This document shows, piece after piece, positions 34,493 to 46,289 of a DNA stretch of 64,000 nt (the first letter of the stretch is position 1; the number at the start of each line of letters is the position of its first letter). The position numbers and the translations under genes are program-made. The notes beneath the pieces are model-generated. The model searched no databases. It worked only from the letters and a program-made list of their open reading frames with translations, and was not told where the DNA came from. Origin of the DNA: Cinclus cinclus (Eukaryota; Chordata; Aves; Passeriformes; Cinclidae); NCBI RefSeq assembly GCF_963662255.1, contig NC_085049.1:57335158-57399157 (forward strand), read 5' to 3'.

Positions 34493-36416
34493 GTATGTGT
34501 GTGGGGGAAGGGGGGGCGTGCACACACAGATCTTCGGGAGGCAGAAAGAAGGATGGACAATATCTCTGTTCTGCAGGGGTCAGAAATGCCAAGTCAGCAC
34601 TGTGCCTCCTGCAATTTCCAAGAGGAGCTGCACAAGGCTCCAAGGTTTCTGAGGGAAACAGGGTTTTGAGCGTGTCTACGTGTGCTGAGACTTTTTTTCT
34701 TCCTGTTTCCCTTCTCCCATTTGTTTGGTTTAGGAATGGGAGGCCCCGCTTCCCAGAGAGTGGCTGGCGTTTGGCAGGACCCCAGAACCACTGGAGAAGC
34801 AAGCGGAAAACTCTGGGAAAATATGTACTGTGAGCTGGGGGGGAAGGGAGGAATGGGGGCTGGGAGGCCTGGAGATATTCTCAGGCTGCCTGTCAGCCTG
34901 GAGCTCAATGAACATGGAGTGCACATGCCTTCCAGCTGGGGCACAAAGAGGATGGAGAAAATCACTGCTCAGCGCATGAGCTCCTCACCAGGCTCCAGCA
35001 CTGACATGCAATGAAATCCACTGCAAGTTGCCCATGTTTGCCCGTGCCTCAGTTTCCCCTTTCGGGAAATGAGAGGGGGGAAAAGGTTAGGGCAATACTT
35101 CTTGCTAATGGAGCCTAACCAGCTGACAGAAGAGGGGTTTTGTGATCAGTGGTGCTGTCTGCTCCTGGCTGCTGCCGGTGGGAATTTTGGCAGCTGACAG
35201 TACTATTAAAGGCAAGTAAATTTTCTGGTGTGCATGAAAACTTAAGAGACTGATACTGAGGACGAAGTTCCTCTCTGTCACAAAAAAGCTTCTGCAGTGC
35301 CTCTTTCAGGTTTTCCCACCTGGCTTATTTCCAAGCATGACATTACCCACTTTTGCAGTTCTTGGCTTTATGCCTGGCCTCTTCCACCTTTCCCAGGGAA
35401 ACAGGTAGCAGGGAGGCCATTGTCCTCATTTCCGTCCCACATTTCCATCTGCACTCCTGAGCTGCTCACAGCCAAGCAGATGTTCTTCATGGGGGACCTT
35501 GTCAGCTGGGGCTTTGCCTGTGTCTCATCTGACTGCAAGAACAGCTCACAGTGGGGAGCGAGCAGGACTTTGTGTTTAATGTCTCATCTGGGCTGAATAG
35601 GGACCTGCCAGGAGCCAGCAAACAAAGATGTGCTCTGGTGGCATTGCCCAGCTGGGCAGAAGTTTATGCCAGTAAAGACACTTTTTCTAGGGTAATACTG
35701 CCCTGCTCCCTGAAGGGAACAGTGTGTACCAGCAATATTTTGCCAGGGCAGCCACATTTGCAGGAGACTTTGAGAATTCTATCCAGTAGACCTGTGCCAG
35801 CCATGCTTTAAAGTGCAGTCCAATCCTGAGGGCACCTTGTGTGTCCAACAATCTTCACTCTACCTCATCACACACTTTGCCTCGGAGGCAGCCCAGGGAA
35901 GCATTGTCCAGATTATACTGCAACGATTCCTGGTCAAAAGCAGCTGTTTCCTCCTCCTCCATTTCCTCCCTTTTCCTGTACCCACCACAACACTGGCAAA
36001 GTAGGGGAACAAAGACTGTCTCTACCTCAGTGGCTGCATCCATCCTATTACACCTCTCTACCACAGATATGGAGAAGCAAATTAATGTTTTCTCTCCTCT
36101 CTAGCCCCTGTGTACAGCTCAGTTCCCCTGTGGATCATCTGCCCTGTTGCACATACACGCACATACACATACATCCATGCACACTCACTCTTCACAGCTC
36201 CTCCCTCACCAAACCTCCAGAGCAGAGCTATCATTTGCACCAAGAGGCAGAGCCCCTTCTGTTTCCCATTCCTGACTTATCCACCACAGCTGCCTTTCCT
36301 TCCCCATGCTCCCCACCCTCTGCCCCTAATCTTCAAGAGCAGCACAAGCCAGGAGGGGAAGCGGAGCACCTCTTACCTCCGCTCCCCTCCGCAGGGGTCC
36401 CGCGTGGAGTTATCTC

Positions 36417-36479
36417 TATCCTGTATCCCGTATCCTGTATCCCGTATCCTCTATCCCGTATCCTGTATCCCGTATCCTC
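36417..36479 (+). repeat. 7-bp tandem repeat (TATCCYG)n, nine copies
   Basis: Nine consecutive 7-bp units, mostly alternating TATCCTG and TATCCCG so that a 14-bp higher-order period is visible. Two units end in C instead of G. It is a clear minisatellite-like array of 63 bp. Confidence 0.95.
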
Positions 36480-37062
36480 AGCTGCTCCTGGTTAGCAGCG
36501 CAGGAGGGAGGGCCGGCAGGGCCCAGCTGACTCCAGCCAGATGCTCGCCAAGTGCTCTTATGTAATTACTGTCTTTTCCATCCTGCCTCCAAGGCCTTTG
36601 TGAGTGCCTCCCCTCCTGCCCTGGCCCGTGTCAGGCTTGGCTCTCCCTCCCTCTTTCCCTTCTTCCCTCCCTTCCTCCCTCCCTCCCTTCTTCCACCCAC
36701 CCTGCACAGCATCACAATTTGCTCAGCTCAACAGCTGATTCCTTCTGGAAGCAAAGTTCAGGCTTTTGGCTACTGCTGTTACTACCCTTGGAGAGAGAGC
36801 TCACATGTGTTTCAAGAGCTGGGACGGGATGAGCAGCACTGCTTGCACTTGCCTCCTCTCCATCACAGCCTGACTGCTCCTGGGTACCTTTTCCTTGTCC
36901 TTCCACAATGCCTGTAAATGGGGAGGGGTACACCTGAGACGTGGAAAGGTGGCAATGTGGTTTTTGCTGCAGAAGTTTGTGGTGCCCTCAGGTTATCCTG
37001 TAACAGCAGCTGTCACTCTGCTGTACCAGGATTGCTGATCATCTCTGGCCAGGCAGCAGAAG

Positions 37063-37129
37063 AGGCTGGAAAGAATAGATGACCTTTAAAGGTCCCTTCA
37101 AGCCCGAACTATTCTGTGATTCTATGATT
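37063..37129 (+). mobile_element. CR1 3'-end fragment
   Basis: Reads GGCTGGAAAGAATAGATGAC, then CTTTAAAGGTCCCTTCAAGC, and ends in ATTCTGTGATTCTATGATT, the standard CR1 3' terminus on the plus strand. No ORF2 portion remains. Confidence 0.9.
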
Positions 37130-38402
37130 AGATGAATCTTTTCCAGCCTGTGGACTCCACATCCGTGCACAGGGCTTGTGCAACAGCCAGCTCTTGTTAC
37201 TCAAGAGCACCAGAGTGGTACAAAAGAATTAGAATACTTTCTGTGTCTCTAAGGATAGGCAGACTTATTAGATGTCAGCTGTACAGCTACATTTCTCTTT
37301 AGACTTCTGCCTATGTGGGGCCTGGACCAAGCAGAAATTGGAAATGACACGTTCCCTGGCTTTATGTGGGCTGCTGCTGAGTTTGAAGGCACTTTTGCCA
37401 GCAGGGATTTCAGCTGTGTTCTGCTTGGCGGCCTGGCCTGTCTCAAACAGAGATCAAGGCCTGGCAAAGACTCTGATTTTTTTTTTTCCCCTTCCCTGTG
37501 CATTGCTGAAATGCCACGTGGCTGAGAAGCAGCTGGAAGAGCCGTTCACCTGCACTCATTGCTTGAGCAAAGCTGTTGCTATACCTGGCAGTCTCCAATA
37601 CTGAGCATGAAAGGGTGAGCTTGTCTCCTTCCCAGTGCTCTGACAGCCAGTCCTTGTGTGGCACAGCTGAGCAGGGAGGGTATCAGACACTGGCTCACAA
37701 GCTGCATCAGTTGGAGATGCCTCACAGCATCACCCAGGCTGCCCCTCTCCCCATCAGAAGCTTTTCCAACTTGAGTGTCCCATCTCTTACCCTCGCCTTG
37801 TGACCCTGACTGTGAGACCAAGGAACTGAACTGGTATCCACCCCAGCTTCTGGCATATGACTACAAGGACTATCCCTAGTGTGACCAGGAAGAGTTTGCT
37901 GCCTTGAGAACACCTAGATCCAGCAGCTTGGCTGGGTGGGAGATACCAGGTGACACTGTAGTCTGTTTGAACCAGTTCTTAAAATTAGCCTTCAAGGCAA
38001 GCCTGCTGCCTTCTGCTTCTCTGTATTGGCATGAACCTGAAGGCCCCCTCCTCCCATCCACTCCTGTGTAGACCCAGAAAATTTTACTCCTTTGCCATCT
38101 TCTCCCATGCACATCCCTAGACCTGCCCACATCACTTATTAACAGTAGATCGCTACTCAGGGCATATCAGCTCTCACAAGGAGTGCTGAGAAAGGTGCCA
38201 CAGAGGTTTGGGTGAGAAAACTTTATTCAGAGATACCCATGAGCTTTTTCACCAAAGAAACAAAAACTTTGTGAATAGGGGATGGGGTGGTGGGTCATGA
38301 GTGGACAGGTGGATGGGCAAGGAAGTTGGTGTTTCAGAGCTCACAAACTCTTGGATCCGTGAGGTGTGCTTTCCACTAAGGGAACTAGACTGACATGGCA
38401 GA
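37130..38402. other. Intergenic region, no feature recognised
   Basis: Lies between two CR1 fragments. I see no exon, RNA gene or repeat here apart from a run of T at about 37480-37489. Confidence 0.6.
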
Positions 38403-39000
38403 ATTATAGAATCACAGGGTGGTTTTGGGTTGGAAAGGACCTCCAAGACCATCTAATTCCAAGCCCGCTGTCAGGGACAAGAACATGCTCCAGTAGATCA
38501 GATTGCTCAAAGCCTGTCAGGGATGGGGCAGCCACAGCATCTTTGGGCAACTTGTGCCAGTGCCTCACCACTTTCACAGTGAACAATTTCTTTCTAATTT
38601 CTTTCTAATTAACCCTGACCTCCTTTATTTTAAAGCCATTCCCCTTTGTCCTGTCACTACATGCCATTGTGAAAAGTCCCTCTCCAGCTTTCCTGTAGTC
38701 TCCTGTTAGGTACTGGAAGGGACTCTAAGGTCTACATGGAGCCTTCTTTTCTCCAGGCTGACAACCCCAATTCTCTCAGCTTGTCTTCATAGGACAGAGG
38801 CTCTTCATCACTGTCATACTGGACCTGCTCCAACAGATCCATACCCTTCCTATACTGGGATGCAGTACTCCAGATGGAGTCTCACTAGAGAGGAGCAGAG
38901 GAGCAGGATCACCTCCCTCCACCTGCTGGCCACGTTTCTTTTGATGCAGCCCAGGACACAACTGTCTCTCTGTGCTGCGAGTGCGCACCTCTCATGCCTG
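38403..39000 (-). mobile_element. CR1 LINE 3' portion with the end of ORF2
   Basis: The plus strand begins at the inverted CR1 terminus (TTATAGAATCACAGGGTGG). It runs through the 3' UTR to the ORF2 C-terminus, where the minus strand reads LGCIKRNVASRWREV and SLVRLHLEYC (about 38850-38960), a hallmark of CR1 reverse transcriptase. It is about 600 bp long, 5'-truncated, and its broken end abuts the CpG-rich block. Confidence 0.92.
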
Positions 39001-39049
39001 CACAGGCCCCTCTGGGTGCCTGACATGCGGGAGGTTGGCACGGAGAGGC

Positions 39050-39720
39050 TCCACTGCCGCTTGGCAGCGCAGTCCTGACCCCAGTGAGAGTGGCAGGAGC
39101 CCGGGCGAATTCCCGGCTCGCCGCGGGGCCGCACCTGCTAGCCGGTGCCCGATCCCCCTCTGCAGGACGCGCCGCGCAGCGTCCGCATCCCCCGCATCCC
39201 CCGCATCCCCCGCATCCCCCGCATCCCCCGCATCCCCCGCATCCCCGCATTCCCCGCATTCCCCGCATCCCCCGCATCCCCCGCATCCCCGTATCCCCCG
39301 CATTCCCGCATCCCCCGCATCTCCCGCATCCCCGCATCCCCCGCATCCCCCTCGTCTCTCGGCGCCACCCCCGCCCTGCCCCTCCCGCCCCGCTGCGTCT
39401 CCCCGGAGGTGTCCCGCATGCCCGGGAGCAAGGCAGGACCGGGTTTGGCTCTCGCGTCCCTTCCGCCCGCAGCTCCGCAGCTGCTCTGGCTCCAGAGCAC
39501 GGCGGGGAGCCGCGGCAGGACACTGCCCGCCCAGGCACAGCTCGCCGGTCGAGGCATCCCTATTCCCGTGCCCCCAGGCCCTGTTTGTCACGGAGAAGAG
39601 GCGGCTGTGCTGCAGCCCAGGCACGTGTCCTTGCCCGGCTGCATTGACGCACTGGGTACGCGCGTGTGTGTGTTTGTGCATGACGCGCTGAGTGTGAGAT
39701 CTGCGTGAGCCGGCTGCGTG
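39050..39720. promoter_or_regulatory. Orphan CpG-rich block (CpG island candidate)
   Basis: This stretch is densely CpG-rich compared with its flanks and includes GCCGCGGGGCCGC-type sequence, the 9-bp minisatellite, and further CpG-rich unique sequence to about 39720. No coding gene starts here. It lies 6.6 kb upstream of the C1QTNF6 start codon in that gene's orientation, with a minus-strand donor-like CAG|GTGCGG near 39133. It may therefore be a distal C1QTNF6 promoter, or the promoter of a non-coding transcript. This is inference from base composition. Confidence 0.5.
39183..39350. repeat. 9-bp G/C-rich minisatellite (CGCATCCCC)n
   Basis: About 18 copies of a 9-bp unit with a few 8-bp and C-to-T variants. 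Because 9 is a multiple of three, all frames stay open and give low-complexity peptides on both strands, which are artefacts. The minus strand carries runs of four or five G separated by ATGC, ideal for G-quadruplex formation, and each unit has one CpG. Confidence 0.95.
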
Positions 39721-42700
39721 GTGTGTGGCGTTCGCATAGTTTATGCTTGGGAAGGCAAAGAACAGCAATTTTTCATAAGCAAATATTTGCATATTTTCCA
39801 CTCGTTCGAGCAGATAAAGCATTTCACTTCTCTGTCGGATCCTCAGGAGAGCTAGGAGCATCTTCTTTTTATAGGTGTTTTCCCTTTTTTTGTATTCCCA
39901 TCTCTTTTCTGTAGAGGCTACTCCATTACAACAATGCTTCCTGCTCCCTCCACACACCCCCTACAGCCCTGTAAAACAGCAGAAAACAGAGAACATGGCT
40001 TGGACAGTTTTGCTGTTGCCTAATTTGAGCTGCTGTGATTCCCTGATGATGACAAAAAACAGCAGCTCCCTAACAACAGCTTCAGATGACATTATGTGTG
40101 GGCTGTGTTGGTAACAACCTGGAAACACAGCCTCTGTCCCCCACTCTGGAGCTCCTCTGCCATCACCATTCACTACCCTTCCAGTTTTCCTCCTGAAGAT
40201 CCACTGCAGAGCAGAAAGGTCACACTGAGTGGATCCACAGCTGCCCCATGCCACCGCTGAGTGGTTTGGTTTGGTGTGTGTGTGTGTGCGTGGAGGGTCC
40301 TTGGCAAGGTGCATTTGCCCTCTCCCAGCCTGGGCCTGTGTGCATTGAGGTGAATGTGCCACTTTCCTGGTGCTCACGCTTAGGCTGAGCAGTACACACA
40401 GGTCTGGGTGTGTGGGTGGTCCCATATGGTCCCATGAACACCTATATCTGCTTGATTCTGTGCATGGCATGAATATGTGTGTTTATACACATCCATGCTG
40501 TTGCACGTACACACGCCTACACATGTGCAATCATAGAACAAACACTCATTTTCATGCATGCATTCGCAGCACACACAAATGCCTCTCTCTATCTGCTTTT
40601 GTGAACCCTGATGTGTGTGCATGGACTCTCTGACAGAATGGGCTCCCCGTGTCTCTATCACCCCATCTGTAATCACAGATTGTTTGCTGGGAAGAGGATT
40701 GCACAATGCTGCTGAAATCATTGCAGCCCTTTCTAGTCTTGCAGCTCTGGTCACTACGTGACAGGAATGAAACCTTTTGTGCAGCACAGGGCTTGATGGA
40801 GCCCTTATCTCCATGTCTCTGCACCCAGTAGAGAAAATCTCTTTTCCATACCTGACTGGAGCAAATCCCCCCTGAACAGACCCAGACTTTCATTTAGCCA
40901 CTGCACATAGTCCCCATGACCTCTGTGCTGCCCAGAGTCAACCACAGAATGGTTAAGGAGAGGCAGAGGGATCACAAGAGCAACCAGATTAATGCCATTG
41001 CCACAGAAAACTCTGGAGATTCACCAACGGGGAGACAGTGCTGAGGAAAGAGCAGAGGTCAGAAGGCAATGACATCCTGACTATCATATCAAATGCCTGT
41101 TCCTATGAAAAACAGCCTTTAAATCCATGGTGATAGCTAGAAGAATTTTGTGGCATTTTTTTCTCCTCATGAATTTTGGACAATAAATGCCTTTTCCTTC
41201 CCTTCCTCCAGTCTTATTTTCTGTTCATCTTTATTTTTTGTTTTCCCAATTTGTCACTGAAAAACAGGATACAGCCTAGGGGGTCAAAGAAATCATAAGA
41301 CAGAAAAACGTGGTGCTTGTGTCTCTTTTCTTTTAAATCCCTATTTAATCTAAAGATCTCCTTTTGTTTGCCCCAGCAGGCTGCCCTGCAGAGCTGCCTT
41401 GGTGGGACCTCAGATTCCGTGTGTCAAAATGATATCTCCTTGGCATACTTGTTTGGTGCTGGCATTGCAGTGCTTGGGCTCTTAAGGAATGCTGGTATTT
41501 TAAGAAGCCAACCAGTTGACAGAGTTTCTTGAATGGTGATTTGCAGCAGATGGAGCTGCAAAGGCATGTGAAATGAAGTCTCAGCTCAGTTTGGTGGTGA
41601 AGGAGACTCTCTGTTAAGTGTGTTGGCAGCTGGGGAACTTCCCCCATCTCCCCATGGCAGCTGGGCTGCCACTCCATGGATAAGGATCTGCCCCCCACCC
41701 ACCTGAGCTGTTTCCTGCAAGGTCCTTGCTCACAGTCACATGTCTTCTTCAGAGCCTGGTCATCAACCACGAGCAGTGCTACAAGCTCCTCAGATAATAC
41801 AATTTATGCTCTGTCCTACAGTGATTGGTCTGACAGAGAAGTCCAGCTCTCACCTGGCTCTGCTCTTCTCTGCAAGAAGAGCAACAAAGACTGGAGTCTG
41901 AAGTGCTATGTTGCCCATATATCTGACCATTTGGTAGTCAGCCCTGTTAATCTTTCCACCATCCAAGCCCTTCCCATCTTTCTTGTTGCCCCTGACAGAA
42001 GCAGAAACTTTGGAAGTGCATCCTTATTCTGCCAGGATTTCTTGGTTGTGTTTCATCCAGTGGATGTTGCGGGAGCTCCCCAAGAAACTAAAACAGAGGC
42101 TTTTTTTAGTCCAACAAGCTGTATCCCACGCCCATGAATAGTTTGGCTTCTTTTCTGACTGGGGCCCACACTGTGGGAAGCAGATGCATGGATTGAAGGA
42201 GAAAAAGATGTAAAGACATAGCAGAAGATAGAAACTGGCCACCAAGCTTTTTATTTTCCCCATGAGCTGAGCCTGAACTCCTGTGCTCAGGGGAGCGCTG
42301 TAAGGGCAGCTCAGCAGTTCCTGAGCAGGCTGGCAGGCAGCTCAGCTCCCCAGGCTGAGCCTGCAGTCATGGACAGCTTGGCATCAGCATCCCAGGCTTA
42401 AATAGGAAACATGAGGATGTAATATTTCAGGGGACAATCTTTGTCATGGAGGTGATGGCAGTACTAGTGGCTGAGAGCACAGCTGAATGTGTTTTGGTTG
42501 GTTGTGTCTGCAGTCCCTGCCCAACTTTCCTCACCGGGCTAAGATATGTCTGTTCACCTGACACCCTGTGACAGTCCTTTTCCAAAGCTGGGTGCCCTGC
42601 ACTGCAGTTCTGATGCCTGCCAGGCCTTCACATCTTCTCACATTGCCTCTGTGTGACCTTGACTCTTGCTTCCTCATAAAGTGGTTCTGCTCCCACGATC

Positions 42701-44849
42701 CTCAGCTGCTGCAGCTTGTTCTGCTTCCCAGCCCAGGGCTTTTGGCTTCTGTCCCAGCACACCCAACCCCATGCCACTCCTTCCCTTCTCTTACCTTCTC
42801 TAAAGTGATCTGTGAGATATATTCCCATTACCCTGCCAGCTTCCATAACTGACCCTCCACAAGTCTCCTCCTGCAACATCTCCTGACCTCGGGGAGGCAT
42901 GTGTCCTTCTGGTGGGTCTCTCCTTCCCATTTCTTAAAACTGTTGGGAAAACTTCACAAAGGCCTGTGGTATGAGGGTCATTTTGGTGGCCATAGCTTAG
43001 CAATAACATTTGTGCAGAAGTTAAAAGTGTGGGGATAGACATATTAGCAGAGCTGCAGGAATGAAGCCAAAGTGGAGAGGGAGACTTTCATCCCACCCAC
43101 CCTTGTACAGTGCTGTTCCTCTAGCCTGCACACTCAGATGGGCCCATCCACAACTTCCCTCCAGCAACCAGTGTGCAGGACCAATCACTCACCCAACTCC
43201 ACAGCAGCACACTTACTCTCCAGCTCTTATCCGAGCATTCACATCCGGACTTAAACATCCTGCAGTTACGTAAACACACCCCCTCATCTGTGTTTGTGCA
43301 CACTTACACACATGCATACCCCCTTAAGTACCCCTGTACACATGTGCACACTCCCAGCAGATGAGCATCAGTGCCCAAGAGTGGCACCAGCCCCCATCAG
43401 CCCTGACTCCTCAGTGTGTGATCCTCTTCAGCCATCTCCATACATGTACAGTCCAGGGAACAAAGTTTTGCCTACAACTACCTTTGTGCACATGCAGACA
43501 CATCATTTGTTCACCATCCTGAGCCAAATACTCTAACGCTTCCCACAGGATAAATTGGTTCCTAGTACTGCCCAGACTTTTTACAACCACAGCTCTCACA
43601 CACTGGAGATGCCCTGACCTCTATCTGCTTCCTACCCCCATCCTGTACTTAGAGACGCCTTCATCTCCTGTATCAGCCAAACATAACTCCCTACAGACAT
43701 TGACTACACTCAAAGGCATTGTGTGCTCTCAGGAGAGCCAAATCTATAGCACAAATCCATGCCCTAAACACACAGAACAGTTTTCTCCACCTGGCCTTCT
43801 AAGTCCAAAGACTTTTTCTTTATTTACAGTAAAGCTTAAGGAGAAGAAAAGAAATGCTGCCTCCAACTCATGTCTCATTGTCTTCTTCTCTACTCTTGTT
43901 AAACCTCCCACCAGGGTGCAGAGGCACCAGGGGAACCCTGAGGAATGCAAGGTGCAGGAAAGAAATGATCCATATTTTTATCCTAGATAAGTCTCTCTGG
44001 GCATTCTGCCTAGAGTCTTTAAGAGCTCTGAAAAGAAAGAGGAGGTTTTGAGCAGTCAGTGGTCTCTAGCCATGATCAGCATGGGCAGGAAATTTGTCCC
44101 CAAGACTTTTTTAAGAACCAGAGAGGGGCCAGCCATGCATGCAACTGGCTGGTATGTCTTTGCTGCAGACATTTCTCCTTCCTGTTCTCAAGGTAAACCA
44201 CTTCTCATGTTTATAAGGAGGATAGTCAAGGCACTGGGTTGCCTACATGTGGTATATGCCACCTGGGGACTTCCTCGAGGTGCCACCATGAGATGGAGCC
44301 TATGCCCTCCAAAGCTGGGTCATCTATGGGCAGACTTTGCTCTCTCTGTACTCGCAGTGCCCATCTCCTCTTCAGCTCCTCCTAAATGCAGTCTGCTTTT
44401 TACCTGGTGTTGCCAGATGAACAATCGTTTGCTCCTAGTGGTGAATATGATGCTTATTCTTCAAAACGCACTGGCCTGTGGAGCTGCACAATATTATTCT
44501 GTAGGAAGAAGAACTCAAAAGCAACCAGCCCAGTTGTGCCAACTTTTACCAGTTCACCAAGCAGTCAGGTATGACTTTGGGATCACCAACCACAAGGAAC
44601 CACCAAGAGACTCCAGGACAGAGGGACACATGTAAAAGAGAGGGAAAATACATCCATGATTTTTAGGAAATTAATATCATATGTATGTTTATTCTGGGAA
44701 AATCAATGAGCATTTATATAAAATATAGTATATAAATGGAAGCTTTTTCTGTACTCAGCATGCATGATATTTTGAAGGAGATACCCCCTTGTGCAGCCAG
44801 CCAAATAAATAATGCCTTCTTCTTAATGTTACATTAGTGTTAAGGCGGT
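39721..44849. other. Intergenic region between C1QTNF6 and SSTR3
   Basis: No gene or recognisable transposon. Short GT-rich stretches occur near 39663-39680 and 40275-40290. None of the open frames has a recognisable domain. Confidence 0.6.
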
Positions 44850-45083
44850 TTTATTTTTTACTGATTTCTGGTAACACTGGGACCACACAAACCTCAGGTG
44901 TCTCTTCCAAAGCCAAGAACAATGCCTTGCTTTTCCACAAGATCATGGAGCCCTATTCACCTTTAAGCATACCCTCAGACTTTATTATTCCCTTGCATCG
45001 ATGTCTCCCATTGCCTTTGAAAGCAGAGAAGGTGAAGGGGATCCCATGTCCCGATGTCTCTTTCCCCTGCACCACCCCTTTCA
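44850..45083 (-). other. SSTR3: Probable SSTR3 3' UTR
   Basis: Read on the minus strand this follows the SSTR3 stop codon. Two AATAAA signals occur, at 44986-44981 and 44855-44850. I cannot tell from sequence which is used. Confidence 0.5.
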
Positions 45084-46289
45084 TCATAAATAACTGACAT
45101 GCAACTTGTTGCTCTTCTCACATCCCGCAGGATCCTCAGGGAGTGGTTTTTGCTCATTGCTTTTTCCTTCTTCACTACTTAGAGGGCACTCCTGCCGGTC
45201 ATTTCCATTCCGGGTGATCTTGCTGATCTCACCCTCTTCCCTTTCGTCATCAATCTTCTCGGGGGGGCATGCTGGCACCTCCTGGCTCTGAACTCGGCGG
45301 GATGGCCTGAAGATGGCTCTGTGGAAGCCCTGCTTGAAGCGGTAGGAGAGGAAGCCATAGATGATGGGGTTGGCGCAGCTGTTGGCATACGGCAGCACCA
45401 CCACAAGGAAGTACACTCCAAAGAGGGATGGCTCCTCTGGCAGAGGGCAGACAACGTTGATTATATTGAGGACGTAGAAGGGAAGCCAGCAAAGGACGAA
45501 GACAGCCACCACAGTCACTACCATGCGGGTCACTCTGCGCTCTGAAAGCTTGTGCTTGGAGGACAGAGCCCTCACCCGTCTGCCAGAGGAGCGAACCTTC
45601 ACAACAATCAGGAGATAGCAGAGACAAATCACCAGCAGTGGTCCAAAGAAGCCCAGGGTAGCAGTGTAGACGATGAATCCAGCTCTCCACACTGAGACGG
45701 GCTCTGGCCACTGGATGTGGCACGTACTCATCCCTAAAGGGACATCTGAGAAGACAACCACAGGCAGCACCACTATGGAAGACAGCACCCACACGGTTAC
45801 ACTCACGGCCTTGGCCACCCGTGCTGTCCTCCATTTGGAGGACTTCCCTGGATGGACCACAGCCAGGTAGCGGTCAACGCTCATCACCGTCAGGCAGAAG
45901 ATGCTGGTGAACTGGTTGATGGCATCCACGGCCATCACCAGGCGGCACATGAAAGAACCAAAGGGCCAGTAGGACAGGGCATTTTGTGCAGCCAGGAAGG
46001 GCAGGCCCAGCATGAAGAGCTCATCAGCCAGGGCCAGGTTCAAGATGTACACATTGGTCACCGACTCGCTCACGGAGTGCCGCAGGACCACATAAATGAC
46101 CAGGGAATTCCCAGCCAACCCCACCACACAGACAATGAGGTACACCACGGGGATGAGGACACCGCTGACAACTACACCAGGGCTGACGGTGGAGGAGCTG
46201 TTGGGGCTAGTGAAGCCTGCCCAGCTACTGGAGGCATTCCCCTCCTCCAACACTGCCGGCGTGGGGAGGCTAAAAGCAGAAGTGTCCAT
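45084..46289 (-). CDS. SSTR3: Somatostatin receptor type 3
   Basis: A Gi/o-coupled seven-helix receptor for somatostatin, 401 aa in one exon, as usual for this family. The N-terminus has two glycosylation sequons (N18, N30). TM1 starts at about 42. [29 protein letters not shown] spans the TM2 to loop 1 region. Cys115 and Cys190 would form the loop disulfide. The DRY motif is at 139-141, CWLP in TM6 at 267-270, and the somatostatin-receptor signature YANSCANP at 301-308 with NPIIY. The tail is acidic and ends VSYL, like human SSTR3 ISYL. The ATG at 46289 is chosen because it matches the human start and has G at -3 and +4. The open frame runs further upstream, but a strong acceptor at 46350 lies inside that extension. 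The third loop lacks the mammalian APSCQ cilium motif. Confidence 0.97.
   Translation of the reverse strand: MDTSAFSLPTPAVLEEGNASSSWAGFTSPNSSSTVSPGVVVSGVLIPVVYLIVCVVGLAGNSLVIYVVLRHSVSESVTNVYILNLALADELFMLGLPFLAAQNALSYWPFGSFMCRLVMAVDAINQFTSIFCLTVMSVDRYLAVVHPGKSSKWRTARVAKAVSVTVWVLSSIVVLPVVVFSDVPLGMSTCHIQWPEPVSVWRAGFIVYTATLGFFGPLLVICLCYLLIVVKVRSSGRRVRALSSKHKLSERRVTRMVVTVVAVFVLCWLPFYVLNIINVVCPLPEEPSLFGVYFLVVVLPYANSCANPIIYGFLSYRFKQGFHRAIFRPSRRVQSQEVPACPPEKIDDEREEGEISKITRNGNDRQECPLSSEEGKSNEQKPLPEDPAGCEKSNKLHVSYL

Larger units (their letters stand above)
33561..37062. other. Intergenic region upstream of C1QTNF6
   Basis: No gene was recognised. It contains a perfect inverted repeat at 34473-34492, the 7-bp tandem repeat at 36417-36479, and a pyrimidine-rich stretch at about 36630-36700 made of C/T runs. 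Confidence 0.6.

Noticed and set aside
38909..39957. Long open frames on both strands across 39.0-39.9 kb (up to 321 codons)
   Set aside because: They are kept open by the 9-bp repeat, whose length is a multiple of three, and consist largely of GMR or IPR-type low-complexity peptide. There is no domain or splice support.
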